From Cristatella mucedo (Eukaryota > Bryozoa > Phylactolaemata > Cristatellidae): a stretch of 64,000 nt of DNA. A model generated the notes under the pieces. That model saw only the letters and a program-made list of their open reading frames with translations. It had not been told where the DNA came from and searched no databases. The position numbers were made by a program, and so were the translations under genes. The first letter of the stretch is position 1. Every line of letters starts with the position of its first letter. The DNA is taken from contig WPIO01000012.1 in the NCBI GenBank assembly GCA_009760855.2, forward strand, positions 5,042,001-5,106,000, given 5' to 3'. Below, one piece after another: positions 35,801 through 45,705 of this stretch.

Positions 35801-36309
35801 ATAATGAGGTGGTTCGACACAAAAACCTTCAGCAAGTTCAAAGAAGAAGTAAAAAGAGAGGCGATAGAAGAAATGTGCGCCCTTAGGCTGAAGTTTTATT
35901 CTGTTAGAGTCGTAAAGCAGCCATTATTGATTAGAATAAAGGTGTCCCCGCCGCTGTAGTCAATAAAGAGCAACTAACACACACAGAATACATTGACTGT
36001 CTTAATACAGCTAATAAAATATTTGCGGATTGAAAAACAGAAGATAGAACTACTATGAACAAATATGAACAAAGGTTAAATAGACAATTTCACATGATGC
36101 ATCAGAAAGGCCACAGCGTTATAACTAAAGGACAAGAAAATCAAGCATTGTCGGCATTTGACTGTAAGTGCTATTGGCTTAACTGTGGCATTCACAGCTA
36201 TACTTACGGCCACTATAGAATCAAGGAACGTGAGTCTATTGTGAGACATGTAAAGTTTAAATTAATTTATTTGAAGAAAAGAATTATAAAAAGGAAAAAA
36301 TCTGTCTGA
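32850..36309 (+). pseudogene. polB: protein-primed family B DNA polymerase, decayed
   Basis: It would replicate the element's DNA from a protein primer. In order: an N-terminal region (YCALWPVLRFLQPRE, 32,878); an exonuclease I block (YTDFES, 33,408); a Cys/His-rich stretch (CWVCKGNF, then VRHHYHFSGNFRGPA, 33,760-33,860); exonuclease II (FHNFKGYDSYL, 33,914); a KGVYLYENMDS block (34,200); exonuclease III (YHDYYLMADV, 34,380); RGG (34,590); polymerase motif A (DTCSLY, D at 34,694); motif B (FGKT, 35,445); motif C (HIDTD, 35,735); and a C-terminal block (LSAFDCKCYW, then TYGHYRI, 36,150-36,220). About ten stops or frameshifts split it. DR1 is inserted at 35,057-35,306. The three catalytic Asp of motifs A and C are still encoded. 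Confidence 0.93.
35057..35306 (+). repeat. dispersed repeat DR1 inside polB
   Basis: Diverged copy with gagtcgtgcttcgccctgct, ccgtgtgtagatgaaataaa and gctcgtcggctagca. It interrupts the polymerase frame. A direct repeat flanks it: taact, aagctt and an ac(c/a)gagtat-like block at 35,052-35,080 and again at 35,301-35,325. Confidence 0.6.
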
Positions 36310-36396
36310 TATTATTCGAGACAAAACCTGAAATCGTAACCATCGCGAAAAACATCAAAAGTAAAGGCCGCTCGTTCGCTTGAAACATGGTAAGAA

Positions 36397-36549
36397 ATGG
36401 ACTCGCAATACCACTCCGATTCAGAAATGGACTCTGATCCAGACTATGATCCTAAATTTGATCTAGTCATGGACTCTGATTTAAGCTTAAACTCTGACTT
36501 CGATGTACGTTCTGAATCAGAAACAGAAGAAATAATCGAAGCTGATTAA
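36397..36549 (+). CDS. small acidic Asp/Ser-rich protein
   Basis: An intact 50-codon frame from ATG 36,397 to TAA 36,549. It is strongly acidic, with repeats of MDSD type (SEMDSDPDYDPKFD, VMDSDLSL) and an ESETEEIIEAD end. Such short acidic proteins can be histone-like decoys or regulators, but no function can be assigned. Confidence 0.45.
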   Translation: MDSQYHSDSEMDSDPDYDPKFDLVMDSDLSLNSDFDVRSESETEEIIEAD

Positions 36550-36579
36550 AAAATTGCTATTATATATAGCCATGGATCT

Positions 36580-36860
36580 CCAGAATTCTAAGCTGCGAAC
36601 AATGAAGATAAGTGGCTCTTGAAACTTGTCAACAAAAACTAAAAGGAGCCGATCAAAGAATTATTAGGCATTCACTTGATAGACTTATTCCTCAACTTTA
36701 AAGTTCTTCTCTATTTATTCTCAATGAAATCTGTGAAACTCTGACAAACTAGTGGAAAGTCGCGGTAAGATGATAGCAATGCTGACTGAAGCAGAAAACA
36801 ATTCAAAGAAGCCAAAAACAAAACCAGGAGTACAGATTGTTACTTCTATGTAATTTAGTT
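36580..36860 (+). pseudogene. broken helical reading frame, unknown
   Basis: Overlapping fragments (EDKWLL, then ETCQQKLKGADQRIIRHSL in another frame, then EAENNSKKPKTKPGVQI) look like one decayed, charged, helix-rich protein. Confidence 0.3.
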
Positions 36861-36906
36861 AATCATCTTTTGTAATCTAGTTTATTTCTTATGTAATTAT
36901 GGGAAA

Positions 36907-37476
36907 ATGTCTGGAACTATTCAATATATCACCGATCCCAATCTTCCAACAACGGCAACTCTTCTAAAGGCATGTGTCGATTACCTTGTTAAATCGAGGA
37001 TGACAGCTAATGACGTGCTAACACTCGATGCTGACATTTTTATTATGATGGACAATTATGTAAATAAATTCCATCCAGAAGAATGCAACGCTGAAGCACA
37101 GAAAGGAATCTCAAGTGGTGTCACTCAAGTTACTGCTGATCTCGAAGCTACTGCTATAACCAAAGTTGATAACCTTCTAGATGCTCCTGGTGAAATTGCC
37201 GGTTACACAACATGGATTGCCAGTCAACTAGAAAGCGTATCAATGGTTATCTCTGGTGTATCAGGAGTGAAACCAGATAACTCAGGCATTGTTAAAGACG
37301 AATGCTACGCCATTCTGCCAGACACATCGAAAGGTACAAGTGCAAGGCAAAAAGTAGCTATTGCGGCTGTTGCATCTGCTGGTGCACCTGCGGCACCTGA
37401 TGCTTCATCTTCTGCTGCATCTACTACACCTGCTGCTTCATCTACGACAGTTTCATCTGATACTGTAACACAATAA
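36907..37476 (+). CDS. intact 189-residue protein with Ala/Ser/Thr-rich tail, unknown
   Basis: ATG 36,907 to TAA 37,476 with no interruption, the longest undamaged frame inside the element. Residues 1-140 look globular and mostly helical. Residues 148-189 are a low-complexity Ala/Pro/Ser/Thr tail (SAGAPAAPDASSSAAS). There is no signal peptide or membrane segment. An AT-rich leader precedes it. A virion-associated or DNA-condensing role is conceivable, but nothing shows it. Confidence 0.65.
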   Translation: MSGTIQYITDPNLPTTATLLKACVDYLVKSRMTANDVLTLDADIFIMMDNYVNKFHPEECNAEAQKGISSGVTQVTADLEATAITKVDNLLDAPGEIAGYTTWIASQLESVSMVISGVSGVKPDNSGIVKDECYAILPDTSKGTSARQKVAIAAVASAGAPAAPDASSSAASTTPAASSTTVSSDTVTQ

Positions 37477-37823
37477 AAAATAAAGCTTTAGTAGAGAAAA
37501 TTATTCCAATAGAAACTAAATATACTGACGGACTAGCAGAAGTTCAAGGGCAACAATATTCTAACTTTAAGATCTGGACATTTCCTATGGGCCCCTTCGA
37601 AGACCTTAGAGCTTCTTTGTTAGAAACATTAATACTTGATCTAGACTATAAAGCTCTAAGAATTAATCATTCCGATCCTGAAATGTCTTGCATATTTACA
37701 AAAGTTCGCGATGGTTCTGTTTTTTCTGAGTTTCTAAAAGACTTAGAAATAATAACAATAAACAGCATTAAGTCAGAAGCATACTCTAAAAATAGAAACA
37801 GCCAAACGACTAAAAGGCATTAG
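37461..37823 (+). CDS. hypothetical protein, open frame of up to 120 codons
   Basis: The frame is open from 37,461, overlapping the end of the previous gene, with its first ATG at 37,587. Readable parts include IWTFPMGPFEDLRASLLETL and FSEFLKDLEIITINS. No family is recognised. Translation may start at the internal ATG, or the original start may be lost. Confidence 0.4.
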   Translation, partial: YCNTIKNKALVEKIIPIETKYTDGLAEVQGQQYSNFKIWTFPMGPFEDLRASLLETLILDLDYKALRINHSDPEMSCIFTKVRDGSVFSEFLKDLEIITINSIKSEAYSKNRNSQTTKRH

Positions 37824-37839
37824 CCTCGGGCCAATTCGA

Positions 37840-38469
37840 AGAATTCACAGAGCCAAAATAATTTCTATTAAAATCATTAGACTGGAAAGTTTAAATATCT
37901 GAAATTCTAAGTCCTTTCCGTGGAAACACAACCAAATTAGCATAAGAGAATGCGCCTCTTGTCATCAAATCAATTTCAATGCAATCATTAGGTAGGAGTT
38001 ATGAAATTATGATTATAAACTAAAGATGGAGAAGTAACATTGAATGCAATAGTTTTTTATTGTTGGAGTTTTGACACTTAAGATCTTAAAGTCTGTTATT
38101 GAATTAATTGCTGTTAGCATATTATTATTTTCTATCCCGGAATAAGGAATAGAGAATAAATTTGAAGGATAAAAATATGGAGAATAAATATTATGATAGT
38201 AGTTTCTAGCTATTACTTCTTTGTCATCAGGTATAGACAATTTTAACCGATGAAGTTATTCTTTGGAAAAATAATTTAGCTTTTTGTAATTGTTTACAGT
38301 TGAATCTAATACATTTTTTTAATTTTCAACTGTGTAACTAATTGCATTGGTAAAATTGCAAGGATAGCCCACTTTACAGATGTCTATAATTTTCAATGTT
38401 AACTTTTAATAAATTGGTTTTTGTATTTGCACATCCGTCAACCTAGATAAAGAATTGTCTATATTCTGG
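37840..38469 (-). pseudogene. distal part of minus-strand fibre-like gene
   Basis: Minus-strand frames (38,013-38,240 and fragments to 37,860) encode short beta-like stretches (LSIPDDKEVIARNYY, YSPYFYPSNLFSIPYSG, VTSPSLVYNHNFITPT). They lie downstream of the fibre repeats at 39.4-39.95 kb once the LINE-A insertion is discounted, so they may be its C-terminal head region. Confidence 0.4.
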
Positions 38470-39345
38470 CCTAGACACTCAGCTGTACCTTTGCTTTGAT
38501 CCCTCCCAGCCTTCGGGCACCTCGAATTCTCTCAACTCACTTGCTGCATGTATTGATGGCATCCGCACATGGATAGCAGCCAATTTTCTAAAACTAAACG
38601 ATGATAAAACTAACTAACTAGTTATGGGCAAACCCAGTGCGATTCACAAATTGGAAAGGCTGACGCTCAAAATTGGCTCTGCCAGCATATCTCCTGTTGA
38701 ATCTGCTCGAAATCTAGGTGTTATGTTCCAAAGCGACCTCTCGTTAGACGACCACATCAGTTCCACAATCGAGTCTGCCTACTTTCAGCTTCATAACATT
38801 ACTAAAATTTGGGCTTGTTTAGATAAGGATACCACGTCCAAGTTGGTCCAGGCATGTGTGACATCCCGTCTTGAATTCTGTAACTCACTGCTTGCTGGCC
38901 TACCGGCAGGTGCAACCAGGCGATTACAGCCGGTGCAAAACTATGCAGCTAGGCTTGTCTGTCGTGAGCGTCGCAGTTGCCACATCATACCACTTCTCGC
39001 CGACCTGCACTGGCTACCAGTGAGGCAACGGATTGACTTCAAGGTTTTGTCGCTCACTCTTAGATCACTTCATTCTTTTGCTCCAGCCAATCTCTCAGAT
39101 CTACTCCCCCACCAGGCCAAGCATCGTACCATCCGCTTTTCGGAATCCAACAGTTTACAAATACTTCGCACAAACCTCAAATCCTTCGGAGACCGTAAAT
39201 TTAGTTCGTATGCTCCCAAAGCCTGGAAATCACTCCCGACGTGCGTCAGAACATCCCCTGACTTGGCCACATTTAAAAAGAGCTTAATTGCCCTTCTACT
39301 CCACATAATTGCCTTTCTACTCCATTTATCGCACATGAAAGAGGC
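38470..39345 (+). pseudogene. LINE-A insertion, lacking the 3' tail
   Basis: It begins just after the LINE-A polymerase active site (actcagctgtacctttgctt). A 241-codon frame at 38,624-39,349 includes SARNLGVMFQSDL and LLADLHWLPVRQRIDFK. The usual 3' untranslated region and (ATT)n are missing; instead it ends in a duplicated ttgcc-ttctactcca motif (39,287-39,325). Confidence 0.85.
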
Positions 39346-39349
39346 ATAA

Positions 39350-39953
39350 GTACTCTTTTTTGTGAATCAGGAAGAACGTATGTAGCCCCAAGTACAAGTA
39401 TTCCTCTTTGAACAACATCACCTAAAGTACATATCTATTTTCCTGCTCTCTGAGCTCCAAATAAAACTGCAGTCGATTTACTATCTATTATTCCGCTCAA
39501 TGTTAATGTCATTATATTTCCATCTGATGCAAAATTCAGGTACCCAAGTCTAACTCTGTCATTCAGATCAACAGGATCATTTGTAATTGAAGCATTATTT
39601 CCCGCCATATTTAAATATCCTCTCGCAGTATCTCCTGCTAATTGAACACAATTATTATTTAGGTAATTTTTAGTTGGGACATCATTAGCCGAATAAGGAG
39701 GACTACTAACATTAATCAAGCTATTTAGAGTTAAAGGTCCAGTAATTTCTTCACCTGTCAACGGCAACTTTGTGCCTGCGTAATCTTGGGTAGCAGCATC
39801 ACTTGGATTAACAAGATTTGCAATATCAACGGGCCGGTAATCGTGTATATCTAAGTCTCCATCAGCTGTTGTTCCTTTAGAAACTTCAGGTACAAAATTA
39901 GTGTCGATGTACTTCCGATTAACTGCACCTCTAAGATTAACAGGATCGCTCAA
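39350..39953 (-). CDS. fibre-like protein with phage tail-fibre-type repeats
   Basis: An intact 172-codon minus-strand frame (39,953 to 39,435) that continues after one stop to 39,350. It consists of repeats built around (V/I)N-x-x-DAAT-x-x-Y, namely LVNPSDAATQDYAGTKL, SANDVPTKNYLNNN and PVDLNDRVRLGYL, alternating with LTGEEITGPLTLNS and LAGDTARGYLNMAGN. This pattern is typical of trimeric tail-fibre shafts of phages and related virion spikes, which bind host surfaces. A second gene of this type is at 50.6 kb. Confidence 0.65.
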
Positions 39954-40079
39954 GTTTTATATTAAGATGCCGTTCTTATTCAGATTTCAATCGAGTATAC
40001 CACCAGTTCTTCTTATGTAATTATTTGCTTGAGAACCTTTTCATCGGTAACCGAGTTACATTGTCTATACTATACTAGC

Positions 40080-40646
40080 AAGAAACCCAACGTAAGAGAC
40101 AGATTTATCAACTGTGAGATTGTTAATAACGTACCTGCAAGACCCATCTAGGGCTATTACTAAAATTAAAGTTCCAGAAATACTGTAGCCGCTGTCTAGT
40201 TAGTTAGTTAGTTCAACAAATATGTACTAGTTAGCTCAACAAATACACCCAATACACCTGTTTTGACAGAACTCCAAAGCACAATAGAAACAATACCAAA
40301 TTTGTTTGCAGTGCCAGGAATACAATTTGGAATAGGTGTAGCAATTCCAATTGTGTAGTCTTTTTTATCTTGAAGAGGAATATCAGCAGGAGTAACCTGA
40401 ACTGCCGAATTCTCGGTTCCTGTGCCATTAACTTGAATACTAAGGGCTCCGCCGGATGAAATTCCAAGGCTGCTTCAGTTCAACAAAACTAGGAAAACTT
40501 GTGAACGGTATGTACCTAAAGTAACACTCTTTTCTAGCTGAGTTAGTGTGTTGCTTACTTACTACACCGGAATCTTTCAAAGAAGCACTACTATTCTGGC
40601 CAAGGTCAAGATTTTCTTTTGAAACACTACCATAGAACTGTGCCAT
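40080..40646 (-). pseudogene. minus-strand structural-like gene, unknown
   Basis: ATG at 40,646 starts MAQFYGSVSKENLDLGQNSS. After about 60 codons the frame shifts and continues with SSGGALSIQVNGTGTENSA, DIPLQDKKDYTIGIATPIP, FGIVSIVLWSSVKTGVLG and (another frame) VDKSVSYVGFLAS. Beta-rich, Gly- and Ser-rich sequence suggests a virion surface protein. It lies immediately upstream of the fibre gene on the same strand. Confidence 0.4.
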
Positions 40647-40680
40647 ACTTTTAATAGTCCATAGTTATTTATTTTTAAGG

Positions 40681-40984
40681 CCTGTTGCTTTGGCTTCTAT
40701 CAGCAGAATTTCCACAGATCCCTGTTACATTCTTGCTGTTCAGTTGGGAGCTCAGGGTTCCGAGTTTTTCGGCAATAATCCTGAAACCGAACTAACAGTT
40801 GCCATTTCTCCAATTACATTATTTAGCACACTATTTCCAAAGTCTGGGGCTGCCGCATAACAAAGGTTTTGTTGCGTCTCTATTTAATGCTGGTGAACCA
40901 ATGACAATAATTCAGTTAAAATTACAATCCAAGTCAGATAACATAGCTCCGTTTATCTTCAAGATTTACTTCATTTATATTTAG
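40681..40984 (+). pseudogene. hypothetical protein fragment
   Basis: The frame from 40,681 encodes PVALASISRISTDPCYILAV and EFFGNNPETELTVAISPITL, stops at 40,860, and appears to continue in another frame (GFVASLFNAGEPMTIIQLKL) to 40,984. It abuts the pX-like gene. Function unknown. Confidence 0.35.
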
Positions 40985-41534
40985 ATGGAGCAACTAAATT
41001 TTAGCAAGCACCACCTTTCTAAGTTGATGACTGATTCCCGAATTAGAGTAAAATTTGAAGATATTGGCCATGGGGCGTAAGTAAAGCTAAACAGAGCTTC
41101 TGTGAACAGAAATAAAAAAGCTTTGTTGACTAGAATAGGAGCAACAATTCAGTTATCTAAAAAAGTACTAAGCGGAGGGGAAACTTGAAGAAGACATAAA
41201 ATCGGGCATTGATACAGTAAAAGAGGTTTTAGCAAGCGCAACCAAAGCAACAGAATTAGTATCCAAAGGTGTAATAAAAATTGTGCCCAAGATCGTTGCA
41301 AAACTTTCTTTGCCAGCTTCGAAAAACATAGGAAAAATAGTTCTTAACGTTCTTTGTTGTTTGAAAACGATTGGCTCTGTTACAAAAGTATTCAGCGGAT
41401 TTCTAGTAGACGTTTTAGGAATTGTAGATATTGGCCTGTTTATCAAAGAAATAGTTGACGACATTGCTTCAGGTAGGTATGGTCATGTTTCCTTGAAAAC
41501 AATACCAGAAAAGATTATTAGGTTATACCATTAG
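40985..41534 (+). pseudogene. adenovirus pX-like core/membrane protein of Polintons
   Basis: ATG 40,985 begins MEQLNFSKHHLSKL. Short basic segments follow: RIRVKFEDIGHG, VKLNRASVNRNKK and GATIQLSKKVLSGG. After a stop (41,078) and a frameshift (about 41,182) a long amphipathic and hydrophobic part follows (SKGVIKIVPKIVAKLSLPAS, LGIVDIGLFIKEIVDDIA). Basic repeats followed by a hydrophobic C-terminus are the layout of the pX-like or minor core proteins of adintoviruses and Polintons, thought to bind DNA or membranes in the virion. Assignment rests on layout and position. Confidence 0.5.
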
Positions 41535-41551
41535 GTTTCCGCGAGCTGCAC

Positions 41552-41960
41552 ATGAAGCTTCCTGTGGACAATCCTGGCGAGTTTTCCCCTGTGGATCCTT
41601 CAAAAAAGCAGGTAAGTATTCGTTTGTCGGACCTTTCACAAAATTTAGAGAACGAATACACCAAGGCTATACAGGAACCAATGACTTTAGATAGAGCCCC
41701 ACTTAATCATGATTACATTACGGCCAAACATCATCAATTGACCCAGAGCCCAAACGAACAGAAACAAGAAACATTTCTGACTTAGTTTTAGCTGAAGCTG
41801 CTGTACGTGTTTCTCTTGACCCAAGGCAACTTGAATATGTTCAGGATGACGCCAAAAATGTAGCTGCTATAATGAGCGCAAAAGCAAAACTTGGATTAGG
41901 GATTGGGGAAGCATTGAATGACAAATGTGCTACTGATTTCTTAAAGATAAAGTTTTAAGT
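41552..41960 (+). pseudogene. hypothetical protein, frameshifted
   Basis: The first frame starts at ATG 41,552 (MKLPVDNPGEFSPVDPSKKQ) and contains LSDLSQNLENEYTKA. It shifts near 41,720 into a second frame ending LGIGEALNDKCATDFLKIKF at 41,958. It looks soluble and helical. Probably a virion or scaffold component by position; family not recognised. Confidence 0.4.
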
Positions 41961-42139
41961 ACTGTGAGTCTAACAAAAATAAAAAACTATGCAAAAACCT
42001 TAGTTAACAGAATGCGGAACATAACAAGGAAAAGAACATTAAAAAAATAAACTAACTAAAATGTCATCTTTACTTCGCTTGCTTCTCTTGCTTCACTTTT
42101 TGTTTCGTTTGCTTGTTTATTTGCTCGCCGTCGCTCGCC

Positions 42140-42690
42140 TAGTAGTTTGCAGGATTGATTTCTTCACGTTCCGCTAAAGGAGCGCTATGGATCTTAACTT
42201 GGTCAAGTTTTAATCTAATGTTTAGTCTTGGCTCATCTTGACAACACTCGTTAGAAACATAGCTGCCGTCAAGCAGTCCTGTGATTCAAAAGTTGTTGCC
42301 AAGTTTCTGAATGATTTCACTTGGCCCTGAAAACTTTACATGACGATTCTAGGCGTTAAAGAACAAAGTTGCTTTGTTCCAAAGTCAATTCGAATTCCAA
42401 TAGTTGGTCTTTGTTTTAAGCTGTAGCCTTGGAAGTCAAGCTCGGAATAAGCTTGGGAAAAAATTGACTCCAAAGCAGGAAGAATAAAAGGAGTAATGTA
42501 CATGTAAGCATTGAAATAAGGCTTTGAATCCTTTGATAACTTTTATAACTTTTCTTTCATATGCACTCTTGCAGGCTTTTCCTTAGGAGTAACAAGACTT
42601 GCGTCGCCGAGAACAACAAATTTTCTATTAAATTTAGCCGCTTTCATTCTTCTGTATGGGTAAAAAATTTCTGTTGATATGTTACAAAAT
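42140..42690 (-). pseudogene. minus-strand hypothetical gene downstream of protease
   Basis: Fragments in two frames include KFVVLGDASLVTPKEKPA, YFNAYMYITPFILPALESIF, FQGYSLKQRPTIGIRIDFG, HVKFSGPSEIIQKLGNNF and LLDGSYVSNECCQDEPRLNI. The order is consistent with one beta-rich protein of roughly 180 residues. No family recognised. Confidence 0.4.
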
Positions 42691-43040
42691 TAGTTCCATT
42701 GTCCTGCCGAAGTTTTTAATGCTCATTAGTTTCAAGAAAATGGGGCACCTTGCGCCGCAGTCTGTTCGCTGCAATCTTGCAATTAAAAAGTAGAAAAACT
42801 TGGAACTACACTTAAGTACTCAATTACTTCTGGCATTTGCGGAGCTCTAAACGAGTCAAAGTAGAACCATTGGTCACCAGATTTCTTTACTGCGACCCAC
42901 TGTTAAATTACTCGCTCAGATTTGCCTGTGTTGCAAATCCAGCATTCGGATTCATTTGGCTTCGTTGAGGCAAGTTCATCTCTTGCAAATACCCCATGGA
43001 AAATTTTGTATCTGTAAATCTGTAACGTTCTCTAGAAGTT
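42690..43040 (-). pseudogene. adenain-like cysteine protease, decayed
   Basis: Minus-strand frames encode ECWICNTGKSERVI, then (after a stop) QWVAVKKSGDQWFYFDSF, then MPEVIEYLSVVP, and in another frame LQRTDCGARCPIFLKLMS. The HW, FDS and Q...CG blocks of adenovirus-type maturation proteases are recognisable in order. The position normally holding the catalytic His before Trp-Val is Gln here; the Asp and the Cys are present. It would have cleaved capsid precursors. Confidence 0.7.
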
Positions 43041-43079
43041 CGGTATCCATTATTACCGAACTTTTGATTTTTTTTTAAC

Positions 43080-43424
43080 AATCTAGCGTTTTCTGCAGTT
43101 CAATTAGCAACTCTTCGTAGGCACCAGATGCTACGCTAGTACCTCTTGGGCGGCCATGCATTAGAACTCAGGTTCCCCTTGGTTTCCCATGTGTTAGAAC
43201 TCCTTTGACTTTGGCTGACGCTACGCTAGTCCCTCCAGGTTTACCGTGTGTTATAACTCCGATTCCTATTTCAGGCATTCCACATTTTCCAACAAACTTT
43301 GATTTTTGTGTTCGCAAATTGTGGAGATTGTTTTTACCATTCGTCGAAGACTTTTTGGGCTTTGAAGTTCACTGTATTCGGTATGAAGATTGTCTGTGTG
43401 CTTTTTACACTTGAGCCAATTCAT
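43080..43424 (-). pseudogene. zinc-ribbon-like protein followed by HGKPGGTSVAS-type repeats
   Basis: ATG at 43,424 gives a 52-codon frame (MNWLKCKKHTDNLHTEY, then LRRMVKTISTICEHKNQ) resembling the short zinc-ribbon proteins common in Polintons, with most Cys lost. In the next frame three repeats follow: THGKPGGTSVAS, THGKPRGT and MHGRPRGTSVAS, then AYEELLIELQKTLD, leading into the protease region. Confidence 0.5.
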
Positions 43425-43451
43425 ATTGTATAAAGAAAAATAGTGTAGAGA

Positions 43452-44109
43452 ATGTCTTTGAAAGTTCGCGCGTTCAATTTTAGACAAGATACAGAAACAG
43501 GGCATAAAGAGACTTTGCCTAGTGTGCCAATCCGTGCTTTGGTGCTTGGTACTCGTGACTCTGGAGAGTCTCAGTTAGTTATGAATAGGATTTTCTACGG
43601 AATGCTAAATTATGACACTTGCACAATAATGACTTCTAACTTCGACCAGAAGTTATACCGGGGACTTGGATCTATGACAGATATTACTGCAAAAGGTGCT
43701 TACGTTTGGATTAACGGCGTCGAAGACATGCCAGAAGTTGATTTGCATAAAAACTGCAAAAATATTGTTGTACTTGATGAGCTAATGACAGAAGACCAAA
43801 CGAATATCTTAGATTACTTTACAAAAGGTCGTCCCAAAGTCCTGAATATATTGTACCTGTTTCTCAATGATTTATTAATATTCCTAGGCGTAAAATTAGA
43901 AACAATATGCAACAGGCACCAAATACATATGAGAAGCATACACAGGAGATATAGATCGAAAGCAATTTCGTGAATGGGTTCATTCTTGCGCAAGAAATCG
44001 CTTTAGTTACTGCGTAATTGACTTAACCAAAACTGAATCAGAAGGGCACTTTTGGTCCGTTGATTCCAATGGCAAACAATTGATTGTTACATATAACGAA
44101 AAAGAGTAA
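43452..44109 (+). pseudogene. FtsK/HerA-type genome-packaging ATPase, damaged
   Basis: ATG 43,452. A P-loop-like GTRDSGES (residues 33-40) carries Glu where the catalytic Lys is expected. Walker B is VVLDE (106-110), followed by a YFTKGR block. A frameshift near 43,835 breaks the frame; the end resumes at 43,948 (RKQFREWVHSCARNRFSYC, then GHFWSVD) and stops at 44,109. This ATPase pumps DNA into preformed capsids in the PRD1-adenovirus lineage. Order and length (about 220 residues in total) fit the family. Confidence 0.85.
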
Positions 44110-44134
44110 TAGATATAGGAAAGTTCTTAACGGA

Positions 44135-44329
44135 AAAATGTATTCGAAGCATGGTAAGTATCGTGATAGTGTGCAAGAAGCACTGGACTCTGAAAACATA
44201 CTTCTGGATTTACAGAACCTGCGTTACTCAACAGAACTACAGAATGACCTAGAAGTTCAAAGACTAGAAGCAGAAATTGCAGCTAGAGATGCTGCTGAAG
44301 CTTATTTAGACCAACGAGCTTTAGAATGA
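44135..44329 (+). CDS. small coiled-coil-like protein
   Basis: A 64-codon frame from ATG 44,135: MYSKHGKYRDSVQEALDSEN, then a heptad-like Glu/Leu/Ala-rich helix (VQRLEAEIAARDAAEAYL). Close behind the ATPase. Function unknown. Confidence 0.4.
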   Translation, partial: KMYSKHGKYRDSVQEALDSENILLDLQNLRYSTELQNDLEVQRLEAEIAARDAAEAYLDQRALE

Positions 44330-44330
44330 T

Positions 44331-45350
44331 CAACTGACAATACCGGTAATATTTTTATAGAAAAACTAAAGAAAGTCCGGCCCAGTCTTGCTGAAACACT
44401 TGAAACAATAAAGGCAATAAAAGCAATAGCAGAAAGGGCTCCTGATATTAAGGAGTCATGGAGAAAGTTTCCAAAGAAGTTGAATCTGAAAAACCAAAAA
44501 AGGTGATTTGAATTGCTAATCAAGCTACGACTTATGTTCCAAATCCAGAAACACGAGAGTCGATTAATAAAATTCAAGAAGCAATTGGTCAAAGACTTAG
44601 CATAAATTCGAGTATAGGAACACACACAAAAGCTGCCTTGGAAGAAATTAAAGATCCAGAGAAAGACTTGCCAACTACCCGTTTTAAGACAGACTTACTA
44701 GAAATAGTTTCTGAAAAAGGCAAAGGTAAATTACAACAAGGCATAAAACCTGTGAAAATGTTAGCGAAGATGTACTTGATTCAGTATTGGTTAAAATTTA
44801 TTTTTAAGATAAAAAAAACACAAAAGTGAAACAAGCAAAAACACACGAAAGGTTTAAGATTATCTAGAAAAAAATTAAACCAAAGAAAGGTAAGGAAGTT
44901 CAAAAAACTTTAGAAGTTTTTCCATAGATTGTAAAAGATAAATCTGAAGTACTTGAGAAACTAGAACTATGGATTTGTGAGCTTGCTGCTGGAAACACTT
45001 GAGTATCAAGTTCGATTAGCTCTGCTTTAGATTACCTTGCAGATTCACTAAAGCTTCGAAGAAGCACATTTCTAAAATTAGTAAACTTTTGTATGACCTT
45101 AGTATATAGAAATTTATAAACTTTTAGCATATAGAAATCTCTAAACTTGTACAAATTTCACAGGAAATTTGAAGAACCTTGAAGCAATCAGGAGAGCTAG
45201 CCAAGTGAAACCATAAGGATACGTGTTTAAAATTTCTGGAACAGCAAATCCTGTTAGAATCAGAATTGCTGATCCAATTGTGCTAAGGAGCAAGAAATTT
45301 AAGATTTTTTTCTAAACGTGTGTAAGAACTAATTCAGTTTAGAATATTAC
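44331..45350 (+). pseudogene. decayed helical/coiled-coil gene region
   Basis: Successive frames encode IFIEKLKKVRPSLAETLETI, ETRESINKIQEAIGQRLS, IKDPEKDLPTTRFKTDLLEI and SEVLEKLELWICELAAGN. All are charged and helix-like, possibly one or two scaffold-type proteins broken by stops. No family recognised. Confidence 0.35.
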
Positions 45351-45360
45351 AGATTCTAAT

Positions 45361-45705
45361 GATTGTATCTCCGTCAGTAACTCCACAAAGTCATAAAGAC
45401 CATGTGGGTGTTAGCAGGAGAGTTTTGTATAGCGCACTCACAGCCTAAGCGGCTTTCGGTACGCATTCGGTGAGCCAACAGACTTCGTCTCACGCAACAA
45501 AGAGAATGTGGGAAGCATAGCAGAGTCAGGAGAGCAGTTGAGGTAGTGAGTAGCATAGAAGTAGCAGTTCAGAACCGCTGAAAAAGATGTGCCATAGTCG
45601 GCAGTTGGAGAGTAGATGTCGTTGCGCAAGAATTGTGGAAGCGAGTTCCACAGTCTAGGACCTGCAGAGCTAAAGCTTCTGTCGCCAACTGTCTTTAAGC
45701 GGAGG
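45361..45705 (-). repeat. LINE-B 3' fragment inserted in the element
   Basis: The reverse complement matches 61,395-61,735 closely: ccgcttaggctgtgagtgcg, aactgctctcctgactctgc and the final actccacaaag region. It lies between the ATPase cluster and the penton-like gene. Confidence 0.85.

Noticed and set aside
42061-43080. Plus-strand gene between the 41.9-kb frame and the ATPase
   Set aside because: Plus-strand frames are all short; the protein-like signal (protease blocks) is on the minus strand.
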